The notes: a model not told the origin generated them from the letters alone. A DNA stretch of 14,102 bases from Lachnospiraceae bacterium (GCA_017958585.1 JAGDCK010000103.1:1-14102), one strand, 5' to 3'. Counted from the stretch's first letter, positions 1 through 8,318 are shown. Made by a program: numbers and translations.

Positions 1-51
1 ATATTTTTGAAGAATACTTATCGTATTTGCGGGTATTCCTAAATTTGCCAT
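1..51 (-). CDS. rsmA: Probable 16S rRNA dimethyladenosine transferase RsmA/KsgA, N-terminal fragment (runs off left edge)
   Basis: Only 17 codons are visible, MANLGIPANTISILQKY, reading leftwards off the window. The start ATG (complement of 49-51) has a good ribosome binding site, AGAGAGGA, about 7 bases upstream. Clostridial RsmA proteins typically begin with a similar 'NLG-P--T---L-KY' stretch just before the FxxxKKFGQNFL motif, which here would lie beyond the edge. If correct, the enzyme dimethylates two adjacent adenines in helix 45 of 16S rRNA using S-adenosylmethionine. The frame stays open upstream of the chosen ATG to about position 175, so a longer start is formally possible, but no equally good ribosome binding site supports it. 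The gene is divergent from the ABC-F gene. The assignment rests on a short recalled similarity and is tentative. Confidence 0.5.
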   Translation of the reverse strand, partial: MANLGIPANTISILQKY

Positions 52-198
52 CTGTAATTCCTCTCTGAGATCAAGCATCAGTTTCTCATAAACACAGTAA
101 CATTTTTTTCCTCTTACTTCAACAAAGGATGAAAATTGATTTAAAATAAGATATACTAGTGGTGATCTATAGTTATTTTACCTGAAAGGATATTAAAA
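52..198. promoter_or_regulatory. Divergent intergenic region between the probable rsmA and the ABC-F gene
   Basis: This is a 147-bp AT-rich spacer between two divergent genes and must hold promoters in both directions. On the + strand a TATACT at 152-157 is a reasonable -10 box, about 40 bases before the ABC-F start, but no convincing -35 lies 16-18 bases upstream of it. GAAAGGA at 184-190 is the ribosome binding site for the TTG start at 199. I found no strong hairpin that would suggest transcription attenuation, the usual control of antibiotic-inducible ABC-F genes. Confidence 0.4.
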
Positions 199-1755
199 TT
201 GAGCATATTAAATGTAGAACACTTAACCCACGGCTTTGGCGACAGAGCCATTTTTAATGATGTGAACTTCCGCCTCTTAAAGGGCGAACACATAGGACTT
301 GTGGGCGCTAACGGCGAGGGAAAGTCCACCTTTATGAATATCATCACAGGGTCTTTGCAGCCTGATGAGGGTAAGATCGAGTGGGCAAAAAACGTCCGCG
401 TCGGATACCTGGACCAGCACACCGTCCTAAAAGAGGGCATGACTGTTCGGGACGTGTTAAAAAGCGCCTTTGATTTTCTCTTTGACATGGAGACCAGAAT
501 GAATGAGATCTGTGACAAGATGGGGGATGCCACCGAAGAGGAGCTTGACGCCTACATGGAAGAACTTGGCACCATTCAGGAGCTTTTAAATGCCCACGAC
601 TTTTACATGATCGATTCAAAAGTGGAGGAAGTGGCCCATGCCCTTGGACTTATCGACATCGGAATAGACAAGGACGTGACGGAGCTCTCCGGAGGGCAGA
701 GGACAAAGGTTCTTCTCGGTAAGCTCTTACTGGAAAAACCGGACATTCTCCTCTTGGACGAGCCCACAAACTACCTGGATGCGGAGCATATCGAATGGCT
801 TAAAAGGTACCTCAACGAATACGAGAACGCATTCATCCTGATAAGCCATGACATTCCATTTTTAAATTCCGTAATAAACCTGATCTACCACATGGACAAT
901 CAGGAGTTAAACCGCTACGTTGGTGATTATGACAAATTCCGGGAGGTTCTGGAGATGAAAAAATCCCAGCTGGAAGCAGCTTATAACCGCCAGCAAAAAG
1001 AGATTGCAGACCTTAAAGACTTCGTAGCCAGAAACAAATCCCGCGTGGCCACCAGAAACATGGCCATGTCCAGACAAAAGAAGCTGGACAAAATGGATGT
1101 GATAGAGCTTGCGGCAGAAAAGCCAAAGCCTGAATTTAATTTCAAAGAGTCCCGTCCCAGCGGAAGGATCGTCTTCCACACAAAGGACCTGGTCATCGGC
1201 TACGAGGAAGCCCTTTCAAGACCTTTAAACATCCGGATGGAGAAGGGATCAAAGATCGTTCTCACCGGTGCAAACGGTATCGGAAAGACCACTCTTTTAA
1301 AAAGTATCCTGGGCCTCATCCCGCCCCTCTCCGGAGACGTGTGGCAGGGTGACTATCTGGAGATCGGATATTTTGAGCAGGAGATGACAAATCCCCCCTC
1401 AAACAGCTGTATCGATGAGATCTGGAAGGAATTTCCCTCATTTACCCAGTACGAAGTCCGCTCAGCCCTTGCAAAGTGCGGCCTCACCACAAAGCACATA
1501 GAAAGCCAGGTAAAGGTCCTCTCGGGAGGCGAGCAGGCAAAGGTACGTCTTTGCAAATTGATAAACCGCCCCTCAAACTTACTTGTACTTGACGAGCCCA
1601 CAAACCATCTGGACGTGGATGCAAAGGCAGAGCTTAAAAGAGCCCTTACGGAATACAAGGGAAGTATCCTCATGGTATGCCACGAGCCGGATTTCTACGA
1701 TGGCCTTGCCACGGAAGTATGGGACTGTGCAAAGTGGACCACCAGGATCATATAA
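199..1755 (+). CDS. ABC-F family ATPase (ribosome-associated, two ABC domains, no membrane domain)
   Basis: A 518-residue soluble protein with two tandem ATP-binding cassettes. First domain: Walker A GANGEGKS at 36-43, signature LSGGQ at 163-167, Walker B ending D187-E188 (LLLDEPTNYLD). Second domain: Walker A GANGIGKT at 357-364, signature LSGGE at 441-445, Walker B D465-E466 (LVLDEPTNHLD). A charged helical linker lies between them at roughly 225-320, the place of the P-site-tRNA interaction motif in this family. There are no membrane segments, so this is not a transporter subunit. Known family members bind the ribosomal E site and either assist translation or displace ribosome-targeting antibiotics; which applies here cannot be told from motifs. 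The start is TTG with GAAAGGA 8 bases upstream. It lies 41 bp before two ABC exporter genes, so co-transcription is likely. Confidence 0.93.
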   Translation: MSILNVEHLTHGFGDRAIFNDVNFRLLKGEHIGLVGANGEGKSTFMNIITGSLQPDEGKIEWAKNVRVGYLDQHTVLKEGMTVRDVLKSAFDFLFDMETRMNEICDKMGDATEEELDAYMEELGTIQELLNAHDFYMIDSKVEEVAHALGLIDIGIDKDVTELSGGQRTKVLLGKLLLEKPDILLLDEPTNYLDAEHIEWLKRYLNEYENAFILISHDIPFLNSVINLIYHMDNQELNRYVGDYDKFREVLEMKKSQLEAAYNRQQKEIADLKDFVARNKSRVATRNMAMSRQKKLDKMDVIELAAEKPKPEFNFKESRPSGRIVFHTKDLVIGYEEALSRPLNIRMEKGSKIVLTGANGIGKTTLLKSILGLIPPLSGDVWQGDYLEIGYFEQEMTNPPSNSCIDEIWKEFPSFTQYEVRSALAKCGLTTKHIESQVKVLSGGEQAKVRLCKLINRPSNLLVLDEPTNHLDVDAKAELKRALTEYKGSILMVCHEPDFYDGLATEVWDCAKWTTRII

Positions 1756-1796
1756 ATTATATTTTTTGAATTTAACGGATTGGAAATCAGACGAAA

Positions 1797-3578
1797 ATGA
1801 CAAAAAAAGATCAAAAAAATTTCGCTATGAAAAAGTATTTGTTTAATCATGCCCCCGCCTATCTGGCAGGAATTTTGCTGCTCTTACTGGTGGATGTGAC
1901 AAATCTCTACATCCCTCAGTTTACGGCAGAGATCATAGACGGGCTCTCCACTGACGGAGGCTTTGCATCGGGGGATGTCACCAGAGTTGTATTAAAGATC
2001 CTCCTCTGCGGACTCCTCATCATGGCAGGAAGATTCGGATGGAGATACTTTATTCTGGGTTCCTCCAGAAAGATCCAGTACGAGATAAGAGGCGATATGT
2101 TCTCACATCTCGAATCACTCTCAGCCAGATTTTACAACGCCCACAAGACCGGTGACCTGATGGCCCATTTTACCAACGACTTAAATGCCATCAGAGAGGC
2201 AACGGGCTGGGCTGTTATCACGGTTTTTGACGGTGTCATCATGACCGTTATGGTACTGGTCAAGATGATCCTCTATGTGGATTTTAATCTGACACTTTTA
2301 GCTTTTGTGCCCATGATCCTCATAGCCTTCGGATGTTACCTCTACGGCAAGATCGCGGAAGTCAGGATGGAGGCAAAACAGAATGCCTTCTCAACCCTTT
2401 CCGACAAGGCTCAGGAGAGTATGGCAGGGATACGAGTCATCAAATCCTTCGTTCAGGAAAAACCGGACTTTGAATCCTTTGAAAAAACCAGTGAAGACTG
2501 TATGGAAAAAAACCTTAACGTGGTGAAACTGAGGATCCTCTTCATCCCTCTTTTGGAGCTTGTGATCGGTATCAGCATGATGCTCTCCCTCCTATTCGGA
2601 GGCAGAATGGTATTAAACTCCACCATCACCATCGGCCAGTATGTGGCATTTAACTCCTACATCGGAATGCTGGTATGGCCCATGATCGCCGTGGGAGACT
2701 GCATCAACACCTTCTCCCAGGCCTATGCTTCATATGTGAGGATCAAAAAGATATTCGACGAGTCCCCGGACATCGTGGACGATGAAGCGGATGATACTTT
2801 CGGCAGTGTAAAGGGCGATATCACATTTAAGGACTTAACCTTCCGGTATCCCGACGGTGACACTCCCGTGCTTAAAAACATCAATCTCCACATTGCTCAG
2901 GGTGAGATGCTTGGAATACTCGGACGAACAGGAAGCGGAAAAAGTTCCCTCTCAGACCTCCTCCTAAGAGTCTTTGACTGCCCCAAGGGAAGCCTTATGG
3001 TGGACGGAACTCCCATCGACGAGATCCCTTTATACGTCCTTCACAGAGATGTTGCCTACGTGCCCCAGGATAATTTCCTCTTCTCAGACACCCTTGAAGA
3101 GAACATAGCCTTCGGCCTTGAGGAAAAGGTTTCCGACCATCCCGAATTAAAGGAACTTGTGGTGAAGGCGGCAAAAGCGGCCTGCATCGATGAAAACATC
3201 AACACCTTCCCGGATAAATACCAGACCATAGTGGGCGAAAGAGGCGTCACCCTCTCCGGCGGCCAGAAACAGCGCAGCTCCATCGCAAGAGCCCTGTTAA
3301 AGGACGCACCCATACTTATCCTGGACGATTCCCTCTCAGCTGTCGACACTGACACTGAGGAACAGATATTGGCAAACATCCTGGACATCAGGAAAAACAA
3401 GACCACCATTGTCATTGCCCACAGAATCTCCACCCTCTCAAAGGCTGACCACGTCGCAGTCCTTAACGACGGTGAGATCACGGAGTACGGAACCCATGAC
3501 GAGCTGGTGAAACTTGGCGGTTTCTATGCCAATATTTTTGAAAAACAACAATTGGAAAAGGAGCTTTCTGCGCTATGA
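1797..3578 (+). CDS. ABC exporter half-transporter, subunit A (degenerate Walker B, BmrC/LmrC/TM287-like role)
   Basis: A 593-residue fusion of a six-helix exporter membrane domain (about 15-305) and a nucleotide-binding domain. Walker A GRTGSGKS is at 376-383, the Q-loop is in VPQDNFLF, signature LSGGQ at 486-490 and the H-switch is H542. The residue after the Walker B aspartate is D511 rather than the usual catalytic glutamate (ILDDSLSAVD), while the signature motif is perfect. In heterodimeric exporters such as BmrCD, LmrCD and TM287/288 this is the subunit that gives its signature to the active site and its Walker motifs to the non-hydrolysing site. Substrates of such pumps are usually hydrophobic drugs or lipids. 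The ATG at 1797 is chosen; an alternative ATG at 1827 has no better ribosome binding site. Its stop overlaps the next gene's start in ATGA. Confidence 0.93.
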   Translation: MTKKDQKNFAMKKYLFNHAPAYLAGILLLLLVDVTNLYIPQFTAEIIDGLSTDGGFASGDVTRVVLKILLCGLLIMAGRFGWRYFILGSSRKIQYEIRGDMFSHLESLSARFYNAHKTGDLMAHFTNDLNAIREATGWAVITVFDGVIMTVMVLVKMILYVDFNLTLLAFVPMILIAFGCYLYGKIAEVRMEAKQNAFSTLSDKAQESMAGIRVIKSFVQEKPDFESFEKTSEDCMEKNLNVVKLRILFIPLLELVIGISMMLSLLFGGRMVLNSTITIGQYVAFNSYIGMLVWPMIAVGDCINTFSQAYASYVRIKKIFDESPDIVDDEADDTFGSVKGDITFKDLTFRYPDGDTPVLKNINLHIAQGEMLGILGRTGSGKSSLSDLLLRVFDCPKGSLMVDGTPIDEIPLYVLHRDVAYVPQDNFLFSDTLEENIAFGLEEKVSDHPELKELVVKAAKAACIDENINTFPDKYQTIVGERGVTLSGGQKQRSSIARALLKDAPILILDDSLSAVDTDTEEQILANILDIRKNKTTIVIAHRISTLSKADHVAVLNDGEITEYGTHDELVKLGGFYANIFEKQQLEKELSAL

Positions 3579-5347
3579 GTAATATTAATGATGATAAAAC
3601 AGAATCCTCATTTAACGGCAGTGCGCTGTTAAGGCTTTTGACATACACAAAACCCCATCTCCACTGGTTTGGGCTAAGCCTCATCCTCGTCATGATCCTA
3701 ACCCTGACGGAGCTTACAAGACCCATCCTCATAGGAGATGCCATAAACCTCTTTAAGGACCACGGCGACCCTGCGGAGCTTACATCCACTGTTTTAAAAT
3801 ACGGTGCTGTCCTTGTGATCGGCGTTATCTGCGATCTGACCCAGGGGTGGATTCTGCAAAAGACGGGGCAAAAGATAATCCTTCATATCAGAAAGGAAAT
3901 CTACCTCCACATCCAGTCCCTAAGCAGCCGCTTTTTTGACCTGACTCCCGTGGGAAAGCTTGTAACCAGAGTCACAAACGACGTGGATGCCCTGGAGGAA
4001 ATGTATTCGGGAATCCTGGTAAAGCTATTCAGAAACATCGTATACATTATAGGACTTGCAACAATCATGCTTCTCCTTGATTTAAAGCTTGCCCTGTTTT
4101 CATTTGTGCTCCTGCCATTCGTAGTGCTCTTAACCTGGCTTTTACGTTATTTTTCAAGGAAAGCCTTCCGCGTTTCAAGGACCAGGCTCACCGACTTAAA
4201 CACCTTCCTGTCTGAAAATATCTCCGGCATGAAGATCATCCAGATATTCGGAAGAGAGAACAGAAAATACGAGGAATTCGACGACAAGAGTAAGAAGTTT
4301 TTGAATGCGTCCCTAAACGAGGTCATGGTATATGCCACCTTCCGTCCCCTTATCTACATCAGCAGTATCCTTTCCCTGATGATAGTATTAAAGCTTGGCG
4401 GCGAGGAGGTTCTGCACTCAGTTATCGATGTGGGAACACTTTACATTTTTGCGCAGTACATCCAGTCCTTCTTTGACCCCATCCAGGAGCTTGCGGAGCA
4501 CTTTGCTACCCTTCAGTCCTCCCTGGCATCGGCAGAAAAGATCTTTACCATACTGGATGAAGAGGCAAAGATCCCTGAGAAGGAAAATCCCGTGGAGATC
4601 AGTCACCTTAAGGGAAAGATCGAATTTTCCCATGTGTGGTTTGCATATGATGATGAGAATTATGTCTTAAGGGATGTGTCCTTTGTGATCGAACCCGGTC
4701 AGAAGGTTGCCTTTGTAGGTGCCACCGGTGCGGGAAAGACTTCCATATTAAACCTCATCGGAAGATATTATGACATACAGCAGGGAAACATCTACATTGA
4801 TGACATCGACATCAGAGATCTGAAAAAATCACAGCTTCGTAGCTTTATCGGCCAGATGCAGCAGGACGTGCTTATCTTTGAGGGCACCATAAAGAGTAAC
4901 ATCCGCCTCTATGACGATTACATAACGGATGAGGAAGTTATCGCAGCTGCAAGGCATGTAAACGCTTCCCACTTTATCGAAAAACTGCCCCACGGTTACG
5001 ACGAGCCCGTTTCAGAGAGAGGTTCAACCTTCTCAACCGGTGAAAAACAGCTCCTCTCCTTTGCCCGTACCCTGGCCCACGATCCGGGAATCCTCGTTCT
5101 CGATGAAGCGACTGCAAATATCGACACCGAAACCGAGATCATGATTCAGGATGCTTTGGAAAAACTCATGAAAAACCGCACCACCATCATGGTTGCTCAC
5201 AGACTTTCCACCATCCAGCACGCCGACTGCATAATGGTTATGCATAAAGGCAAGATCAGAGAGAGCGGAACCCACCAGGAGCTCCTTACCAAAGACGGTA
5301 TTTACAAGAGGCTCTACGAGCTGCAGATACACCAGCAGATCGGTTAA
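3575..5347 (+). CDS. ABC exporter half-transporter, subunit B (catalytic Walker B, degenerate signature)
   Basis: A 590-residue partner of the preceding gene with the same layout: six-helix membrane domain (about 20-315), then an ATPase domain. Walker A GATGAGKT is at 382-389, Walker B has canonical D510-E511 (LVLDEATANID) and the H-switch is H542. The signature, however, is FSTGE (486-490) instead of LSGGQ. This complements subunit A exactly: E511 here plus LSGGQ there makes one hydrolytic site, while D511 there plus FSTGE here makes the degenerate site. The ATGA overlap and an internal AGGAG at 3559-3563 indicate translational coupling and 1:1 synthesis. The family exports drugs, lipids or peptides from cytoplasm to outside; no peptidase C39 domain is present, so bacteriocin maturation is unlikely. 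Confidence 0.93.
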   Translation: MSNINDDKTESSFNGSALLRLLTYTKPHLHWFGLSLILVMILTLTELTRPILIGDAINLFKDHGDPAELTSTVLKYGAVLVIGVICDLTQGWILQKTGQKIILHIRKEIYLHIQSLSSRFFDLTPVGKLVTRVTNDVDALEEMYSGILVKLFRNIVYIIGLATIMLLLDLKLALFSFVLLPFVVLLTWLLRYFSRKAFRVSRTRLTDLNTFLSENISGMKIIQIFGRENRKYEEFDDKSKKFLNASLNEVMVYATFRPLIYISSILSLMIVLKLGGEEVLHSVIDVGTLYIFAQYIQSFFDPIQELAEHFATLQSSLASAEKIFTILDEEAKIPEKENPVEISHLKGKIEFSHVWFAYDDENYVLRDVSFVIEPGQKVAFVGATGAGKTSILNLIGRYYDIQQGNIYIDDIDIRDLKKSQLRSFIGQMQQDVLIFEGTIKSNIRLYDDYITDEEVIAAARHVNASHFIEKLPHGYDEPVSERGSTFSTGEKQLLSFARTLAHDPGILVLDEATANIDTETEIMIQDALEKLMKNRTTIMVAHRLSTIQHADCIMVMHKGKIRESGTHQELLTKDGIYKRLYELQIHQQIG

Positions 5348-5405
5348 AACTGACAACTTTCGCCAAATAAGTACCATATTTTCAATGGCTTTTATTCGTA
5401 ATAAG

Positions 5406-5435
5406 ATTATAATTGTGTTTGTATGCAATTATAAT
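5406..5435. repeat. AT-rich inverted repeat upstream of the exported GH18 gene
   Basis: ATTATAATTG (5406-5415) and CAATTATAAT (5426-5435) are perfect complements around a 10-base loop, in the 106-bp gap between the exporter and the GH18 lipoprotein gene. Each arm contains TATAAT, so it could be a promoter -10 region, an operator, or a weak AU-rich terminator for the exporter operon. The ribosome binding site GGAGG (5444-5448) lies just beyond it. No clear -35 box sits 16-18 bases before either TATAAT. Confidence 0.5.
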
Positions 5436-5453
5436 TTTATTGCGGAGGGAGTT

Positions 5454-6956
5454 ATGAAATATAAATTTTTACGAAAAAACCTGATCATTTCACTTATTCT
5501 AAGTACCTGTCTTATCTTCACGGCCTGCGGAAGTTCTTCCGAACAAACACCCGCTCAGCCTTCCGAAGAAACTGTCACCCGGGAAGTCACAACTGATGAA
5601 GTTTCCGAAGAGGAAACAGTCTCCGAGGAGGAAGCGCCTGCAGAGGAGCCCGTGGATGACGGCCGTACGGAAGACAAACAGGTAATCGTCTATTTTCCCA
5701 ACTGGAACCTTGATGCCAAACCCGGAGACGCTGGAGGCGAGGTTGCCAGCATCGACTGGGAACATGTCACATTTATAAATCATGCATTCTGGGGAGTTTT
5801 CCCAAATGACGGCACCACCGAGACCACCTTTGAGAGAAGGGCAAGCGGCGAGGGCCCAAGAACGGAATTTACCATAAAGTCCACCAGCGACAAGGCTGAT
5901 ATTGAGGATTCTGCAGACAGCACCGTTGTGGAAGGATTGGCCCGCAATCATTTTGCCGAATATGAATACTTTTCAGAGATTTATCCCGATGTAAATGTCC
6001 TCATCTCCATCGGAGGATGGACCTGCAGCGGATATTTCTCCGAGATGGCTTATACGGAGGAAGGCAGAAAATCCTTTGTAAGCGCCTGCATCGACCTTAT
6101 GAAAAAATACGCCTGGATCGACGGAATCGACATTGACTGGGAATATCCCGGCGGCTCCAGGGACGGAGAGAGAAACCCGGAGAGCGACGTGGACCAGGGA
6201 TGTCCCATCTGGGGAACTCCTAACCAGGACAGCGAAAACTTCGCACTTTTACTGGATGAACTCAGAAATGCCATGGATGAAAACTTCGGCGAAGGCACAA
6301 AATACATAACAGCCTGCGCCTCAGCTTCCACCGGCTGGACCCTTCCCATGCAAAACTGGGAGCTTCTCGCACCCCATGTTGACTTTGTAAACGTAATGAC
6401 CTACGACCTGGCAGGACTCTGGGACGGACAGACAGGACATGCCAGCAGCACATTCTCTTCAAAGGCTGCCGCTACATACTTTTTCCCCTTAAACGTACCC
6501 AGGAAAAAGATCAATATCGGTTCACCCATGTACTGCACCACCTTCCTGTTAAAGGAGATTACGGACAATCCTCTGGGTGCACCCATAGAAAATTACAAGC
6601 CAAACACAGTTGATGTGACAGAATCCGACATCCTTGAGTTCGAGGCATCCGCCGTAAGCGGTTACACCTATGTAAACGAAAACAACGTCTGGTCAATGGG
6701 CGAAACCTTTGACAACGGCGGCAAGGGCTGGCACATGGAATATGACACCAAAAAGGAAGCCGCTTACCTCTACAATGACGACGAGACCTCACCCTACTAC
6801 AAATGGTTCCTCTCCTATGAAAACCATCTGTCCCTTCAGGCAAAGCTGGACTACATAAACAGCTCAGGCATCTCCGGCATCATAGTATGGGAAAGTTCGC
6901 ATGATACACCGGATCACGCTTACATTTCCCAAATGGGAGATAACCTTTTAAAATAA
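5454..6956 (+). CDS. Family 18 glycoside hydrolase (chitinase-like), exported lipoprotein
   Basis: A 500-residue protein. The ATG at 5454 is chosen over an earlier in-frame ATG at 5385 because GGAGG lies 5 bases upstream and the protein then starts with a classic signal: basic MKYKFLRKN, a hydrophobic core, and lipobox-like F-T-A-C with C25 as the lipidated cysteine. A Glu-rich spacer of about 40 residues follows, lifting the catalytic domain off the membrane. The GH18 domain starts near residue 75. It shows the SIGGW strand, a perfect DxxDxDxE motif DGIDIDWE at 223-230 with E230 as acid/base, MTYD at 315-318, and a C-terminal IIVWESS carrying the conserved substrate-stacking tryptophan. The family cleaves beta-1,4-GlcNAc linkages (chitin, chitooligosaccharides or N-glycan cores) by substrate-assisted catalysis. 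No chitin-binding module is visible. A paralogue follows 12 bp downstream. Confidence 0.92.
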   Translation: MKYKFLRKNLIISLILSTCLIFTACGSSSEQTPAQPSEETVTREVTTDEVSEEETVSEEEAPAEEPVDDGRTEDKQVIVYFPNWNLDAKPGDAGGEVASIDWEHVTFINHAFWGVFPNDGTTETTFERRASGEGPRTEFTIKSTSDKADIEDSADSTVVEGLARNHFAEYEYFSEIYPDVNVLISIGGWTCSGYFSEMAYTEEGRKSFVSACIDLMKKYAWIDGIDIDWEYPGGSRDGERNPESDVDQGCPIWGTPNQDSENFALLLDELRNAMDENFGEGTKYITACASASTGWTLPMQNWELLAPHVDFVNVMTYDLAGLWDGQTGHASSTFSSKAAATYFFPLNVPRKKINIGSPMYCTTFLLKEITDNPLGAPIENYKPNTVDVTESDILEFEASAVSGYTYVNENNVWSMGETFDNGGKGWHMEYDTKKEAAYLYNDDETSPYYKWFLSYENHLSLQAKLDYINSSGISGIIVWESSHDTPDHAYISQMGDNLLK

Positions 6957-6968
6957 TGGAGTGGAAAC

Positions 6969-8210
6969 ATGCACAAAGAAAAAAAGATAATCGTCTATTT
7001 TGCAAACTGGAATCTGAAAAAAAAGCCCGCAGAAAGAGCCGGCGAAGTGGCCGGCATCCCCTGGGGCCGGGTTGATTTCATAAATCACGCTTTCTGGGAG
7101 GTTTACCCTCTTGACAGCAACGAGACCACATTTGACATAAAGGCTTCAAATAAGCCTCCGAGGACTTCCTTCTCCATTCGCTCCATGAAGGATGACTTTG
7201 ACCTTGAGGATATGGGAGTAAGCGCCATTGATCCTGCCCTTCCCAAATGCCATTTTGGTCAGTACGAGATCTTACACAAAAAGTATCCCGAAACCGTCAT
7301 CATGATCTCCATCGGCGGATGGGCAAGATGCGGATATTTTTCCGAGATGGCCTACACAAAAGAAGGCAGAAGTTCATTTATAAAGGCCTGCGTGGACCTT
7401 ATGAAAAAACATGAGTTTATAGGCGGAATCGACATAGACTGGGAATATCCCGGCTGTTCCACCGCAGGTGAGAGACTTCCTGACCCCTCGGATCCCGACA
7501 TGGACCAGGGATGCCCCATATTCGGCACACCTGCAGAGGATTCCGAGAACTTTACAGTGTTACTTAAGGAGATGAGGGAAGCCTTTGACGAGGCATTTCC
7601 TGATGACAGGAAATATATCACCGCATGCTGCGCGGCCGCAGTGGACAGCATTTTAAAGGTTCAGGACTGGAAAAATATCGCAAAGCATCTGGATTATCTG
7701 AATGTGATGACCTACGACATGGCGGGAGTATGGAGCGGCAGGACCGGTCACCACTCTCCCCTTTCGGGAGCAAAGTCAGCAGTGGAATACTTAAATTCCC
7801 TTGGGCTTAAGTCATCAATGCTAAATATCGGAACACCATTTTATGCCATGGTATTTGAGGCAAAGAAGATTGTTGATGGTAAAATGGATGACTGTGAGTG
7901 CATTCCTTCAAGACCTACAACGGACGTATTTGACAGCGAGAGATTAAATGAATTTGAAGAGCTTGCCCTTCAGAAAAAAGATGGCTGGAATCTTCTTTAT
8001 AATGAGATTCTCGGAGGTGCAGCTCTCTATAACGACTCTCCTTCATCGCCCTACTATAAATGGTTTTTCTCCTATGAAAACAGTAAGTCCCTCGGGGCCA
8101 AAATCGACTATTTAAACGCTTCTGACCTTGCAGGCATCATTGTATGGGAGATAAGTCAGGACACCGTTAAATTTGACAGAATAGCGCAGATGGATAACGC
8201 CCTAAAATAA
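6969..8210 (+). CDS. Family 18 glycoside hydrolase paralogue, no export signal (predicted cytoplasmic)
   Basis: A 413-residue protein clearly paralogous to the preceding lipoprotein: both share the IVYFANWN-type start, INHAFW, ISIGGW, DQGCPI-GTP--DSENF, SPYYKWFFSYEN and IIVWE segments. It starts directly at the catalytic domain (MHKEKKIIVYF), with no signal peptide or lipobox, so it should stay in the cytoplasm unless exported by another route. In the catalytic motif the first aspartate of DxxDxDxE is glycine (G152-G-I-D155-I-D157-W-E159); the two later aspartates and the acid/base E159 are kept, as is MTYDM. GGAG/TGG at 6958-6964 is the ribosome binding site and the 12-bp gap implies one transcript. 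It may split imported oligosaccharides made by its exported partner, or may have altered activity because of the missing aspartate. Confidence 0.9.
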   Translation: MHKEKKIIVYFANWNLKKKPAERAGEVAGIPWGRVDFINHAFWEVYPLDSNETTFDIKASNKPPRTSFSIRSMKDDFDLEDMGVSAIDPALPKCHFGQYEILHKKYPETVIMISIGGWARCGYFSEMAYTKEGRSSFIKACVDLMKKHEFIGGIDIDWEYPGCSTAGERLPDPSDPDMDQGCPIFGTPAEDSENFTVLLKEMREAFDEAFPDDRKYITACCAAAVDSILKVQDWKNIAKHLDYLNVMTYDMAGVWSGRTGHHSPLSGAKSAVEYLNSLGLKSSMLNIGTPFYAMVFEAKKIVDGKMDDCECIPSRPTTDVFDSERLNEFEELALQKKDGWNLLYNEILGGAALYNDSPSSPYYKWFFSYENSKSLGAKIDYLNASDLAGIIVWEISQDTVKFDRIAQMDNALK

Positions 8211-8251
8211 TGGTCCCCAGCCATTGTTTGATATAAACCCCATTATATTTT

Positions 8252-8268
8252 TGCTCTTAATAAGAGCA
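8252..8268 (+). other. Short hairpin in the 3' region of the GH18 operon
   Basis: TGCTCTTA at 8252-8259 and TAAGAGCA at 8261-8268 are complementary around a single base, so the real loop is slightly larger. It precedes the main terminator by 2 bases and lacks a T-run of its own. It may assist termination or protect the mRNA 3' end. Confidence 0.45.
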
Positions 8269-8270
8269 GT

Positions 8271-8298
8271 AAAACCCCTTGGACATCCAAGGGGTTTT
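8271..8298. terminator. Bidirectional intrinsic terminator between the GH18 operon (+) and tatD (-)
   Basis: AAAACCCCTTGG (8271-8282) and CCAAGGGGTTTT (8287-8298) form a perfect 12-bp stem with the tetraloop ACAT. The A and T tracts are part of the stem, so the hairpin ends in T's on either strand. It sits 60 bases after the GH18 stop and 20 bases after the tatD stop, exactly where two convergent transcription units need a stop. Confidence 0.9.
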
Positions 8299-8318
8299 GA
8301 CATTGCATTTTCTGTGAT

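Noticed and set aside
129..149. Six-codon ORF (MKIDLK) ahead of the ABC-F gene as an attenuation leader peptide
   Set aside because: AAAGG abuts its ATG with no spacing, and no alternative hairpins or T-run follow it.
5385..5453. Upstream in-frame ATG extending the exported GH18 protein by 23 residues
   Set aside because: It has no ribosome binding site, it would span the inverted repeat, and it would push the lipoprotein signal away from the N-terminus. GGAGG fits the ATG at 5454.
6559..6843. Minus-strand open frame inside the exported GH18 gene
   Set aside because: It is an Arg/Cys-rich shadow of codon bias in a clearly real gene on the other strand.
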